Below, in pieces: positions 12,148 to 25,052 of a stretch of 64,000 bases of DNA. The number at the start of each line of letters is the position of its first letter. Within the stretch, counting starts at the first letter, position 1. Both the position numbers and the translations under genes were made by a program. The stretch is from Isoetes taiwanensis. Taxonomy: Eukaryota > Streptophyta > Lycopodiopsida > Isoetales > Isoetaceae. The notes beneath the pieces are model-generated. The model was not told the DNA's origin and searched no databases. It worked only from the letters and a program-made list of their open reading frames with translations. The stretch is taken from NCBI GenBank assembly GCA_021234155.1, contig JAJEKV010000002.1, positions 31,797,645-31,861,644 of the forward strand, given 5' to 3'.

Positions 12148-13523
12148 GTTTATCTGGAAAGCAATCAATGGTTTTAATTCTCCGCTTGGTGGACTTTATC
12201 AAGTATAGGTTGAAAATAATAAGCCATTTAATAGATCAAATTGCCGATTATATTCTTCCTGATTCTATTTTCCAGACTTTCAAGGCTGGCCCTAATACTT
12301 CTAATTTGGTGAACAATCTTTTCAAGGCTTGGAACACGGTTGTTCCAACTTTTGTTCATAAAACGTATCAGCCAAGACATTGGTTCCTTCTCTATCTTTT
12401 GGTAAACCTGTCTTTACTAAAATGGTTTCTTCTATGTGGTGAGGAACATTTAAAGACTTGGTTAAAAGATATTACATCCGATTGGGTACATACTAGAATT
12501 TCATAATTCAATCTGTCATTTCAGGGGAAATAATGTATTTATCAATTCATTGAAACAAATTGCCATGTGGTGTATTTAGAAGTTTAGGAATGCAATTACA
12601 CTTGGAAAAGGAATATGAGTACTTCTAGTCTGAAACTTCTTTTCATGTTTGAATTGGCTACCTGTGCTATGTCTCATAGGTCTAAGAAAGGAGATGCTTT
12701 TGATAGGAAGTGGCTGGCTTTTGGTCATTTTGTTGGTCATTCCAATTATTTCAAATGCAAACGTGTTCAACCATCTCCTGATGATTTTGTAGATTTCAAA
12801 CTTATTGAATCTCTTGACATGCTTGTTTAATGGTCACCCTCAGTTCAACGACATTTGTGATAATGAGGCTTGGGTTCAATTGGCTATTCTTGGTCAACAC
12901 AAACCCCCTTCAAACATAGGTCCTATAGTAGCAAGATTTAATAACATTATGCTAGATGACTATCAGGCATGGATTCTTGACATCCTGTTATTCTCAGTCA
13001 ATACAGTCATGTATGTGGAGCAATTTATTGCCTTAAGAAACAGCTATTATTTCCATCTAGATAGATTTGTGGGAAGGGACTAATGCATTTTCTTGGGCAT
13101 AGACTTCCATTTCCTCTGGACTCCTTGGCATGATATCCCCTTGGTTATCTCTTCCCACTCCGCTTGAGCCTGATAATGCTGACAATGTGGACGATTGCAT
13201 TTGGTTCTAGGCTGAAGATGTATGCATGGGGATGGGCTGCCGGGTTTGAAGATCTTTGTTGTAAATGGTATTTCTTGATGGTTTTCCAAGCACTTCATCA
13301 AGTGATACCTTGAGATAGTGTTATCTCGTAGATATGTGCAATTTGAAGCGGTTTTGTTAGTTCTTGATTAGTTTTTTACCAAAGGCCTTGGTTCAGATTT
13401 CATTTCATATTTTTAGTTATTTTTCGTTTTGTTACATATCATCAAAGTTAACCTTACTTTGACAAACATTGTACTACTTTTTATCGAGTAATTAAAGTCC
13501 CCTTTCATCCAAAAAAAAAAAAA

Positions 13524-14153
13524 ATCATGAGTAGAGGAAGAAACACAACCATAAGTACGTAGGAGAAAACATAATAATGAGGGTAACATGAAGGAGCAAG
13601 GTTTGTGTTTGTTGCAAAGGAAAAAGAGCCGAGTTCTGTACATTGATTGATGATTAAAATATTGTAGGTAAAAAAAAAAGCCCAACCCATAAGTGGCCAA
13701 ATTCTTTCACAAAGATGCAAAACATATTTTGCGGTATACACGTGCCGTGGAGGGCTTAGATGAGATCCAAATATTTCGGCAAAATAAAGGAGTGTCACGG
13801 AATCGCAGCCGCTAGGGACACGTGTGGATATGAATTAACGGTTGCAATCCAGTTTAGTGTATTTTACCCCGTCCGAGGTCTTCGAAATCTTGTTGTTTTT
13901 CGCTCCTTTCTTGCTCAATCCGGTCCTTTCCTTTCTTCGCCTTGCCTTTTCATCCTTTCCAAGTGTTTCCGCTCCTTAAATAGATCCGTTTGAGCGCAAA
14001 TTCGACCCTTTTCTGTCGAATTTTGCTTCCGACATGACGGAATCGCTCGACCCAACCCCTTTCTTCTTTTCTTCTCTGCATTCCTGATCTTTAAAAGTAG
14101 CAGAAACAGTTAGAATTCTTTGGGCTTTTGGCAAAATAGGGTTTCTCGTTTCT
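13524..14153 (+). promoter_or_regulatory. Probable promoter and leader of the Alfin1-like gene
   Basis: This lies between the LINE tail and the Alfin start codon. A TTAAATAGA element at about 13976 is a reasonable TATA box. It is followed by a pyrimidine-rich leader (TTTCTTCTTTTCTTCTCTGC near 14060-14082) typical of plant 5' UTRs. This is inference from position and composition only. The LINE insertion ends about 450 bp upstream of the TATA-like site. Confidence 0.4.
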
Positions 14154-15672
14154 ATGGAAGGAGGCGAGGTGGTTTCTAATGTCCCCAGGACTGTGGAAGC
14201 CGTGTTGAGGGATTATATGGGGCGCCGGAGCGGCATACTCAAGGCGCTTACACAAGGTCAGAAAATTTTAGTCCAGAGGTAGCTGTTCATGCTCTGTTAA
14301 ATTTGAAAACTGGAGTAATCTTTTGTTTTAATTCTTGCAGACGTTGAAGCTTTTTGTCTAAAATGTGACCCAGGTGCGCTTTCCTTTTTCCTAAACTTGG
14401 AAACGTTATGTTATCGAAGTGATTCTTTTTTGTTCTGGGGTCGTTTTCCTGACTTTACTGCATGTACGAAACACATTTTTTTTTCTTTTTTTTTCTCCTT
14501 TTTTTTTTGAAGTGTCGGGCCCAGTTTTGCGTTCCGTCAGAGTCTTACAATTGGGCCGTTTTTGCTCTCTCCCTTGTGTTTCTGTCTTATAATTCATTCA
14601 AAAATTGTAGCGTGTTCCTGTTGATTCAAAAAGTTGCGATAACTATTTTTAGTCTTGTATCTTGCAGAAAAGAATCTTTGCCTTTATGGTTACAATGATG
14701 GAACATGGAACGTAGACTTGCCAGCTGAAGAGGTTCCCCAGAACTTCCAGAGCCTGCTTTAGGCATCAACTTTGCAAGAGATGGCATGGAGCGGAAGGAC
14801 TGGTTATCTTTAGTAGCTGTTCATAGTGATGCTTGGCTTTATGCAGTTGCATTCTATCATGGTGCTAGATTTGATAGAAATGACAGGTTAGTCTACTTAA
14901 CTTACCTACTCATTAGAAGTAAATTACCTGAAATAATGCACTATGTTCGACTGCATGTACATTCATAATTAATTTTCCACTCGAGGTTTTGATCTGGAAT
15001 TTATGGCATGCTAGTTTCTAACTTCTGTCGATTGTTGCATTTGCACCAGGAGGGAGTTGTTCAAGATGATGAATGAACTGCCAACAGTGTTTGACGTTGT
15101 GACTGGTAGGAAGCCTGTAAGGGAAAAGACCAACAATAGTGCTGCCAAAAGCAAGTCTTCTGGCAAAGTGGTAAGCATAATGAAATGTGTCTCCATACAG
15201 TGCAGTAAGTATTAGTATAACTAACAGCTGTCTGGATTAAATTACTGTTTTAGGTTTCTACATGATCTTCAATGCTAAACTCTGTCTCTACTTATAGAAA
15301 TTTGGTTAAATTTATTTTTAGAGGTACAGGAGGGTCTTCAGATGGCATAGTCATTGCATGCATTGTCATACACTATTGTATATTGAACATCTGTTATTCT
15401 TGAAACAGAAGTCGGGGGATGCTCACCCTGCGTACAAACAATCTTCACCAAAGGATGATGAAGAATATGATGAAGAAGATGATGAACATGGCGAAACACT
15501 TTGTGGATCTTGTGGGGAAAGCTATACAGCGGACGAGTTCTGGATTGGATGTGATATTTTGTGATAAGTGGTTCCATGGAAAATGTGTAAAAATTACAGC
15601 AGCAAAAAAGGAGCATATTAAGCAGTACAAATGTCCTTCGTTGCAGCAACAAGAGGGGCCCGTGTATCATAA
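14154..15672 (+). CDS. AL: Alfin1-like PHD-finger protein, five exons, four single-base frameshifts
   Basis: This is a nuclear histone-reader of the plant Alfin1-like (AL) family, which binds H3K4me2/3 through a C-terminal PHD finger. Exons with GT-AG borders: 14154-14256, 14341-14373, 14668-14886, 15050-15170, 15409-15672. The N-terminal Alfin domain reads [20 protein letters not shown], then [24 protein letters not shown] and [10 protein letters not shown]. An acidic linker ([11 protein letters not shown]) precedes a C4HC3 PHD finger with [26 protein letters not shown] and YKCPSC. Four indels break the frame: one C missing at 14736-14739, one T extra at 15557-15560, one T extra at 15641-15642, and one G extra at 15655-15658. 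Allowing for them, all exon phases agree and the protein is 245 residues, normal for the family, ending KRARVS. It is either a recent pseudogene or a real gene with sequencing errors. I favour errors, because every splice site is intact. Confidence 0.88.
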
Positions 15673-16318
15673 TACGTGAAATTCTGTAACAAAATTTACT
15701 GATTACTTTAACTCCGTCTTAGCTTGTTATGGACAATGGCTATGCATGTTCTCCTTGTAATTGGGTTCTAACTCTCTACCGTTAATGCATTTCTAACGAG
15801 AATATTATTATCTGTTGAAGATGAATTGTAGTGTTGTGTGCTCACAAAGGTTCTGGGCATTTGAATGCTTGTTCATGTGTTTTAAAAAAGAATTAATGAA
15901 GTAATCTGCGTAAATCAAGAATAATATGGAAGTGGACAGATAATAAGCTCAGGCATTTTTTTTCCCAGAGGACAGACTCTGACTAATAAGTTCAAACTTC
16001 TTTTTCGTAGTGAAGTGTTGACCTTGTTTATGTTGCATCAAAAAACTTTTGGAATGTTACCAATCACAAGAGAACTTTTGTACTAGATGATGGCTGCTGC
16101 TTGTATTCTGTTTCTGTAAGGTTCATATATCACATCAAGAGAGACATTAGATTTCCTGTAATTGCTAATAGGTAGATTCAGGAAGACCTGGCTTTGTAAA
16201 GAAAAAACTATTTGGACTGTCTAAAGTAAGGGATTACAAACACGCACTTAAATATGATATTAATGTAAAGTAAGGCTGCACTATAAATATGAAGAGGCAA
16301 TGATACGTGGACTCAAAG
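15673..16318. other. Intergenic DNA between Alfin1-like and peroxidase genes
   Basis: This should hold the Alfin 3' UTR. AT-rich sequence follows the stop codon, and AATAAT/AATTAATGAA-type near-upstream elements occur around 15885-15930. No coding sequence or recognised repeat was seen. Confidence 0.4.
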
Positions 16319-16514
16319 ACAGGTCTATAATGCCTTTGAAAGAACAAAGCACTGACAAAAAGTAATACAGGTCTATAATGCTTAAACTATATCTTTGAAA
16401 AAGAACAAAGCACTGACAAAGTAATACGTTTTAACACAGACCAGTCAATGTGCACCATATATAAGTCTTTGTGGTACGTACACACAGATCAGTCAATATA
16501 CACCATATATAACT
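16319..16514 (+). promoter_or_regulatory. Peroxidase promoter with two successive 48-bp duplications, including the TATA box
   Basis: ACAGGTCTATAATGC starts at 16319 and again at 16367. ACAGA(C/T)CAGTCAAT with a following ACCATATATAA starts at 16436 and again at 16484. Both offsets are 48 bp. The second duplication copies the probable TATA box (about 16457-16464 and 16505-16512). The downstream TATA lies only about 30 bp from the start codon, which would leave almost no leader. The upstream copy fits a normal 50-base leader better. Confidence 0.6.
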
Positions 16515-16542
16515 GTCAAATCCGTAGCATTGCTGATCCAAA

Positions 16543-17782
<1,240 letters not shown>

Positions 17783-18775
17783 AAAGACTAAAAATATTCT
17801 TCATTGTTTCTTAATCATATATATTTCGTAAGCAAATTGAAAAATTAAATCCGCACCTTAGGAGAGTCACACTGCAACTCAAAGAAAAATTCAATTAGGT
17901 ACCAGTCAATTTAGGGCCAACATGTGGTGATAAACCTATAAAGACCTGGATTTGATTAGAGGATTATATATGTTGTGGAAGCCATGGGGTTTGTGTGACA
18001 GATAGATAGTGCAGAGATTGATGTCATTTTGCTAATTGAAGGTGGAGATGAAATGTTTTATTACGGTGGCGAACTAGAGGCGGTGAGTGGGCCGAATGCC
18101 TAGCTTGAGTTCTAAATTGGATATGCTTGTTCTTTTTGCTAGGTTTTTGTTTCTAAATCAGTTGCAAGAATTTGCATCTTTGGTACGTAGATTCTTAGGT
18201 TTTCTTGTTGCTTCTCTCATCAGTGTCATTGATAGGTTCAAAGCGAGAAGCTAAGCAAAGGAATTTAATGTACCCCATCTGTTTTTGACTTCTAGCTATG
18301 TTAGTGTTCATAGTTTGCCAGCTTGTGAGGTTAGAGTTGCTAGCAAATAACTTGGGGCTAGTGGGGACCTAGCTTCATATTGTGGAGTAAAAGGACTGCC
18401 CCTACAATCTCAACTTGTCACCAACCCTATAATGCAATTGCAATGCCAAACAATTTTGTGAGCGATTCAACTTCATATGAGAACAATCCGAATCTTTCCA
18501 TCAATGTTTCAGGATTAAGCTCACGAACAAAACTTGCAAGGCAAGGTATCTTAGGTTATAGAGGTGATGCATTCATTGATCGATGTAGGCTCGGTATGTT
18601 TCTTGGTAATTCGTCCTATGTTATAAATACTTGAGGCAAAATCGCTATGTTTTAAGACAATTGATTGTGCTTTCGGTCGGATCGTTTGTCCATTTGGGGT
18701 TATAGTCCCATCTTTGCATTTTTATGTTATTTATAATTTTGATTAAGTAAATAAAACGTAGATCCTTCAAAAAAA
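17783..18775 (+). other. Peroxidase 3' flank, then possible LINE 3' end at 18768
   Basis: No gene is recognisable. The segment ends GATCCTTC-A(8) at 18768-18775. This resembles the C/T-rich junctions before poly(A) in the clearer LINE ends of this window (13510, 22499, 36714, and 30468 on the minus strand), so a short LINE 3' remnant is possible. Confidence 0.3.
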
Positions 18776-20314
18776 ATTTGTTATGCTTTAATTTTTAAAT
18801 TGCAATTTCGGTTGCCTGATTCGAGATATGGCGAATTTGTATGCTTTGATTGTCTTATTTCCATAATTGGGAATTGTTGTAATGTTTCTTATAGGGATGC
18901 AAAGCTAAAACATCTTTGAGTGTGGAACTTATTGGCATATTTTTATTATAAGGATATCGCATGTACCTCTACTTTTAATAGGTGATTCTATTCCATATGA
19001 AAGAAATCGAAGATTTTATGATTACTTTTAATAATTAGGAAATAATGCCTAAGATTGGTGTCCCAAAGATGCTTGCTCAATTGAGCGGCGGCTTGATAAT
19101 ATGCACTTGAGAAGCATGCTATAATTTGTAATAGTTGATTGGTTAGAAACAATGGAGTGTAAAGATGCGGAACAATAATGATGTTCATACGAAAAGAATA
19201 GCAAGTTTTCTATTGTTTTCCAATTTGTGGATATCACACAATATAAAGGTTTTTTTTTGCAAGGGTAGACGTGCTTTCAGTTTTTGCAGGAAATAGTACA
19301 TCAAGCGAGATGATCTACCATATGTAATGGTAATATTCTACTTTATAAAGAATAATGTCAATGCTAATTTTACATGATTCAAAATTAGCGTTACAATTTT
19401 GTGGATATGCATTCTTTGAAAATGGCTCATCTACCATCATCCGTTCTTTGGAAAAACTAGACTATCTTATAAAGGCGGTCATCCAACTAAATTTTTGCTT
19501 ACTTGTATGTTTCACATCTTCAAGATTGTAGAAACAAGGAAGCTATTGGTCGATTCTGATTACTTCATGTTGTGCACAAGAAGGTATTTGTGTACACTAT
19601 ATGGTTTTATAATTAATCGGATAGTTGACATGTGTATAGGAACAGTTCCTTTGGTAAAACTTGTTGGATCATGAGCTTTTAGGTGCAATGGTTTGAGGTA
19701 GATCGGCCCTACGTAATTATTCTTTGAAACATATAGATTGGTTAATTTCATGAATATTAAACTCAAGCATCTTTCAAGTGGTCAAATTAATAGAATTGAA
19801 GAGCTATCACAGATGTGCATTCTAGTCTTTGACATCAACACGTCCTTTGGGTTTAAGATGGTGACACACACTTTGAGGTCATGTTCCTCATGTTTTCTTG
19901 TAATGCCAATTTTGGCTTCTTTGCTTGCTAGCGATTTTAGAGCATCCCGATTGGGGAATATGGCTTACGGTGCTATTTATATTATGGTATGTGTTGTCTC
20001 GTCGGGGATGTTAAGTCGGTGAATGATAAAAGTGTATTATAAAGGCATGGGGCTATGGGCATATAGAGAGAATAGAAGAAGAGCAATTGTCTTGGTGAAA
20101 GATTTACACCCTGCAATTTATACAATTGATGTATAATCTGGAGAGGTGTTTAGAATGTATACATGCATACATGACGCTTGAGGCTACTTTGAAAGAGGTA
20201 GTGCGGAGAACCTTCATCAAACTCTAGTGGCTAGGGATCTTCAAGATCATGCCAAAGAAATTTGAAGGTTGACTTTGTAGCGTTTTCCCTTAAAAACACG
20301 ACATTTCCTCCAAA
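18776..20314. other. No gene recognised
   Basis: AT-rich sequence with short open frames only. A frame at 19738-20022 (plus) contains a hydrophobic stretch, but no family is evident. It may derive from an old retroelement. Confidence 0.35.
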
Positions 20315-20480
20315 GAATAGAATAGAATAGAATAGATTTTTACTATCCACAAAACCAATAGGCCATGGGACCCACATACGATGGGCTGGCATAGCTAGAA
20401 CATCACCAAACATAATGAAAGCGGTACAAATCTTGGGCAAAGCCCAGATATGACTTGGCCCTTGAGGCCGGACAATCAAA
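20315..20480 (-). mobile_element. Possible LINE 3' fragment with (TATTC)n tail, minus strand
   Basis: On the minus strand the stretch reads towards a (CTATT)n tract at 20315-20335, followed by CTTTGG. The tract resembles the tail of the larger element at 45.6-51.0 kb. Upstream of the tail on the minus strand lies a frame reading GFVDSKNLFYSILFF. I have no family match, so the assignment rests on the tail and its orientation. Confidence 0.35.
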
Positions 20481-20510
20481 TCAAACTTTACATTATATGC
20501 GGCAATAAAA

Positions 20511-21190
20511 GATTCATGTTATCTAAACATAACCAAACCAATGGTTGGCCGCCGGACAATATGCAACAATAAAGATTCATGTTATCTAAAAATAACCAAA
20601 CCAATTTGGACCGCCCACTTCTTTTGGATATCGTTTCTCTAACCACCTAAGTGTCTTTCTAGCGGCTTGGACTGCCCACTTCTTTTGGATCACGTGTTTC
20701 TCTCACCACCTGTCTATCTAAACTTGACCAAGGCGACTCATGCGTCTCTCTAAATTGCTGCTTGACCAAGGCGACTCGGCATGCCAACTTCTAGCTTACT
20801 CAAGATACGCGGGGTAATAAAGATTCATGTTATCTAAACATAACCAAACCAATGGTTGGACCGGACCAACAATAAAAGATTCATGTTATCTAAACATAAC
20901 CAAACCAATGGTTGGACGCCCACTTCTTTTATGCATTTTCTCTAACCACCTAGGTGTCTTTCTAGCGCTTGGACTGCCCACTTCTTTTGGATCTGGCGTT
21001 TTTCTCTCACCACCTAGGCGTCTCTCTAAATCATGCTTGACCAAAGCGACTCATGCTAGGCGTCTCTCTATCAAGGCGACTCATGGCATACCAACTTCTA
21101 GCTTACTCAAGATCACTGGGGTGACCAAGGCGACTCATGGCATGCCAACTTCTAGCTTGCTCAAAATACCAGGCTTCCCATTCAATGTAC
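20511..21190 (+). repeat. Nested tandem repeats with about 305-311-bp higher-order period
   Basis: GATTCATGTTATCTAAA starts at 20511, 20574, 20822 and 20878, that is, two close pairs repeated about 305-311 bp apart. Each pair is followed by copies of CCCACTTCTTTTGGAT, TCTCTAACCACCTA and GACCAAGGCGACTCATG, the last reiterated up to 21140. There is no coding sequence. Spacing is irregular and units are imperfect. Confidence 0.75.
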
Positions 21191-22511
21191 TCAAAAGCTT
21201 ATTGAGCAAAGTCCATCCCAAAAGAATTCCAGCGGTAGTGAGGTCAGACCACCCCCATAAGGTTGAACCCCCAAACCTCCCGTGCCAAGCTTTGGAGGCG
21301 GGCATCGTTTATGTTTTTGAACATTTTTCAATTCTTAATAGCCTTTTAGCCCTCTAATCCCCTTCCATACCATACCACCCCATGGCCATACGCAGCCCCT
21401 TGCGGACCCCATTTGGAGGAGACATTCCCCGACCCGGCCACGGGAGGAATGGGGGGAGGGACGCTTGTGAAAAAAGGCCGGAACGGATAACAAGGACAAG
21501 GGAGAATCCTCTTTGAGGAAGGAGGCGGGCGAAGGGGCCAATCTATGAGATCGACAGGGGAGGCGGATGAGAAATTCTGCTCAAGCTGACAATGCTGAGC
21601 TGACGCAGGGCGAGGGCCATGAAACAAATGGAGGAACAATTGAGAACAGCGGAGAACCGGATTGCGGGGGCGACATGAGAGATACAATCTTCCAACGTCC
21701 GCGTGCTCAAAAAGGCAATTTGGCGGTGGAGAGCAGCGTTCGCAGAGATAAGGGACGCATCACGGCGGTTAGAAGGCGGGCCGGCAGCACACTTTGAGAA
21801 CAACAGCGGGATAAGCGGGGCCCTAGCGCCTGCGAGCTTCAGCGTGGATTCCTCTCACACCGCAACCCCTAATTTATTGGAGTCCGAGGATACTCGGCAT
21901 TCTAAGTAATAGAAATCTAGATACAAGGTCCTTACCTAAAGGTCCCAAACACATCCTACAAGGTAAATAATCTTATCTTCAAAAAGAATACTTGTAGAAT
22001 TAACCATTGGGTTTTATGAACCAAGGAAGGTAATTTCAAAATATATATGAATCTAACGGTTCAAATGCAAATACTTGTTTATTACAATATATTAGTGGAG
22101 CTAGTTTGCCGCATCAGGCCTTATTAGAATCGACCTTATTAGAATCAAAGTTTCTTTAAGTAAACTTCAGCCACCTCTTGAGCATATGCATTAATGTTCA
22201 CAGTATTTAATTGAAAGTGCATTCACTTCTCTCCAAAAAACCAAGTTGTGACCTTAGCATCTCTCTTTTTAACTCATGCTATACCTATCTATGATGAACA
22301 CTTGGTTTTCTTTACCTTTTCTAAATGGTGCGGATGATAGTTCAAAATGCATAAAGCATAACTATCAATTTGTTGCACAAATTATGAGACCAAACATGTA
22401 TATACATATAGTGCTTGACACTTTGGCCTTTCTCGAGAAATTAAACATGACTCATCTTGTATTTTATTCTCGATTAATATTAGTTAATTGCATCTTTCAA
22501 AAAAAAAAAAA
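21191..22511 (+). other. Mixed GC-rich then AT-rich DNA ending in a possible LINE poly(A) tail
   Basis: 21191-21900 is GC-rich with several overlapping open frames on both strands, none with a recognised motif. From 21900 the DNA is AT-rich. It ends TTGCATCTTTC-A(n) at about 22499-22511, a junction like the LINE ends elsewhere in the window. I could not find LINE coding motifs upstream. Confidence 0.3.
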
Positions 22512-22864
22512 ATATGATAGTTACAAGTCAAACTTCTTAGCATTGATAGCAAAACTATTTACATATATGCTCAAGTATATAACCTTGTACTTGCATGATC
22601 TTAAATCACAAAATCCCTCTTTTGATATATGTGTACCCACAACCCCTAATGTTATCATTTATGTTTGAATTGTATGTATCAAAATTGAGCATCATTACAA
22701 ATTAGTTTTAGTTCATACTTTATAAGTATAAGCACTTACAATCGTGACCAAAAATCATCTCATACCTTCAATGGTGAAGAAATCGCAGCGACAAATTATT
22801 TTGGGTAGCATAGCATATGGCATACTAGAATCATGAGCTTGGTCTTAATGCGACACTTGGGATA

Positions 22865-22906
22865 AAATGGCATCGATCGAGCCTCGGATCGACATTCTAG
22901 AATAGG
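22865..22906 (+). repeat. Solo copy of the ATTCTAGAAT terminal module
   Basis: ATCGATCGAGCC, TCGGATCGAC and the palindrome ATTCTAGAAT (22894-22903) together resemble, in reverse orientation, the 28-bp module plus terminal palindrome found twice at 27.4-27.8 kb. No partner arm was found nearby. Confidence 0.45.
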
Positions 22907-23914
22907 GGCTGACTATATATGTGTTCTTTAGTTTACGGCTAGTTGTCGGCGTCTTCTCTGGCAGCGACCTCTCTTTCCTTGCCCATTGCTTTCCTCTTCC
23001 ATATCCTTACACTTCCCTTTGCTTACCTTGCACGATCCTTTCGGCCTCTTCCCAAAAAGTAACTCATGCCACTATCTCTTTTGATTCCTCATTGACCCTT
23101 CCTCTATATGCTACATGCTACTTGCGTGGATGCATGGGATTTTCTATGCTACATGCTACTTGCGCTTGAATGCATGAGGTATGAGCTTCCATCTAGCAAG
23201 CCTCATAGCGCTGATTAATGCGTCAAGTTCTTGGCTTCTACACTTGGGTTTTCATTTCACCCCTGCTCCACTTGTTTCCAACGAGTTGTTTTCCCAATTT
23301 TGGGCTAAGATACCCTTGTTTTTGTTTGTTATTTTTGTTTCTTTTCTCTGAATAGATTTGCGGTCGGCCCATCTCAATTAGGAGGCGATTCTTCATATCC
23401 GGACCCATGTCGATTTGGAGGTCGATCCTGGGCAGAACATGTCCATCGCGAATTACCACTATAGGGGTTTACAGTGCGGATGGCATTTGGAAGCTGACTT
23501 CGATCCGCAGGCGAGAGATGGCAAATCGGCAACAATATAAGTTGGGTCCTTTTTTTTCTTTGCCGGTCTTTTATCGGCAGCGTGGCGGCATCCAATAACG
23601 GAATGGAACTTGGGTTAGCCCATTAAACTCGTAAATTTTGCCCGGAGTTAGGTTTTTTTTTAGGTTAGGGTTCTTATTACGAGCTTCGCCGCTTGAGCTT
23701 CGGAGGATTAGCAGAATACATTTTTGCCTCTCGGCGCTTCCCCTGTTTGATGCTCGCCGGATGGAAGAAAAAGCCGCTTCCCTTGTTTGATCTTCTTTTC
23801 TGTTTGATCTGTTCTATAGATGGAAGAAAAAAACATGCCACGATCTGCCGGATGGTGGAGCGAGAGTATGGCTATGGAGAGCTTATGCCGTTGCATTTGA
23901 AGCTCCTCGAATCT

Positions 23915-24040
23915 TGCTCTTTGTTGCATCACGGGCTTAAAATGCTCCTCAAGTCTGGCGGAAGCGCCAAATGCTTTCGAATCGCTCTTTGTTGCATCGG
24001 AAGCGCAAATGCTCCTCAGAATCCTTTTGTTGCATCAGGC
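23915..24040 (+). repeat. Short imperfect tandem repeat
   Basis: Three diverged copies of a unit containing CTCTTTGTTGCATC and AAATGCTCCTCA, separated by GGAAGCGC-type spacers. The surrounding 22.9-24.7 kb contains no gene I can recognise. Confidence 0.5.
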
Positions 24041-24743
24041 CAGGATCTGTGAGGAAAAAAGCATCTAACCTTCTATATTGTAGGGAATGGAGGTTGGTCC
24101 TCCATTCGGTTTTCTGAGTGACCGGCTCAGGCTAGCAGCCGCAGCGGGACCCTGCAAAGCGGGGAATCCCCAACCTCCATTCCCCTCTATCAAGAAGGCG
24201 GTATGGTGGGGATCTTTTCCTGTCTTCTCCTTCCCCACTTTTTACCCGCGAATTGCCCGGTATTTATGGCGACAAGCATCGGGGAGATGGTGATGGCGAA
24301 CTTAGATTATGCGATTCTTCTTTTCCTTCTCCTTCGATAACTTCTCTTCCCTTGTAGGAGCAATGGAGCCTGAGAGATGTACGCCATATGGTTTGCTCTT
24401 ACGATGCAGAGGCTGGCTAATAGGCAACAACAAATATAGGGGTTCATCTTTTGCATAATTTTTCCTGATTCGGCCGCCGTCTTTAAATTCTTGAAGTTTT
24501 GTGCATCCTAGCAATACGTGATTTGTATCTGGTGGGCTTCCTTGTTCCAGCTCGATTCACTGGCCCGACACGCAGTTGAGTGGTGTCGGGCAATTTTGGA
24601 TTTGCTTTGCTGTTTTTGATTCATAACCGCTCATTTCTTGGCTCACCATTATTCAATTTGCATGCATCCTCATCGAAAAAAGGTTTTTTACATTTCTTTT
24701 CTACTATTTAATGATGGATCGCGGTGTCTTGCACTCATCGGTA

Positions 24744-25052
24744 ATAATGCATCCATGTTTTGATAATATAAATGGCTTTCATATGCTATTAAGTAATTCA
24801 CTATTGGGTGACACCAAGGTCTTAGTAGATTTACCATTCTGAAGTGTTGTTGGTTGGCTTTGCTCCACCCGCATTTCTTCATACTTTGTTTCTCTATTCA
24901 TTGTGCCTGAGTATACACCTTGTATAATACTCATTTATTTCATCATTTTGCTAATAGTGCTTCATGTTTTGATAATTAAATAGCCACCATATGCTTACTG
25001 TTTTTCTTAGTAATTCTAACTTTTGGGTGGCTTCACCAGGTCTACTAGATTT
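24744..25052 (+). repeat. Two diverged copies of a roughly 90-bp unit, period about 214 bp
   Basis: CATGTTTTGATAAT, then CATATGCT, AGTAATTC and TTGGGTG(A/G)C occur in the same order at 24744-24833 and 24956-25052, with (C/T)TAGTAGATTT or (T/C)ACTAGATTT at the end. The sequence is noncoding. Confidence 0.6.

Larger units (their letters stand above)
10014..13522 (+). mobile_element. Decayed L1-type non-LTR retrotransposon (LINE), 5'-truncated
   Basis: In order on the plus strand: the C-terminal part of an endonuclease (10014-10436, ending in a GDEGATLPDHQSV segment that matches the SDH catalytic motif), the spacer between endonuclease and reverse transcriptase, RT motif GKAPGPDGF at 10890-10916, an LKxDFxKxYD-like stretch near 11300 in broken frame, a VRQGCPL-like stretch near 11475, and the catalytic box QYADDIFIM at 11621-11647. 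Next comes a C-terminal thumb or zinc-finger-like region (11935-12830). The 3' end is a TTTCATCC-A(n) tail at 13510-13522. Frames shift repeatedly and stops are frequent, so it is inactive. A GA-rich microsatellite sits inside it at 10386-10424. Confidence 0.85.

Noticed and set aside
20511-21190. CRISPR-like spaced repeats
   Set aside because: Spacers are themselves repeated, unit lengths vary, there are no cas genes, and the DNA is from a plant nucleus.
21335-21900. Several overlapping ORFs in GC-rich DNA
   Set aside because: Open frames on both strands at once are expected from base composition. None has a motif or splice context.
23374-24300. Possible exons in the 23.4-24.3 kb GC-balanced stretch
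   Set aside because: Short open frames on both strands with no motif, and no consistent splice sites.
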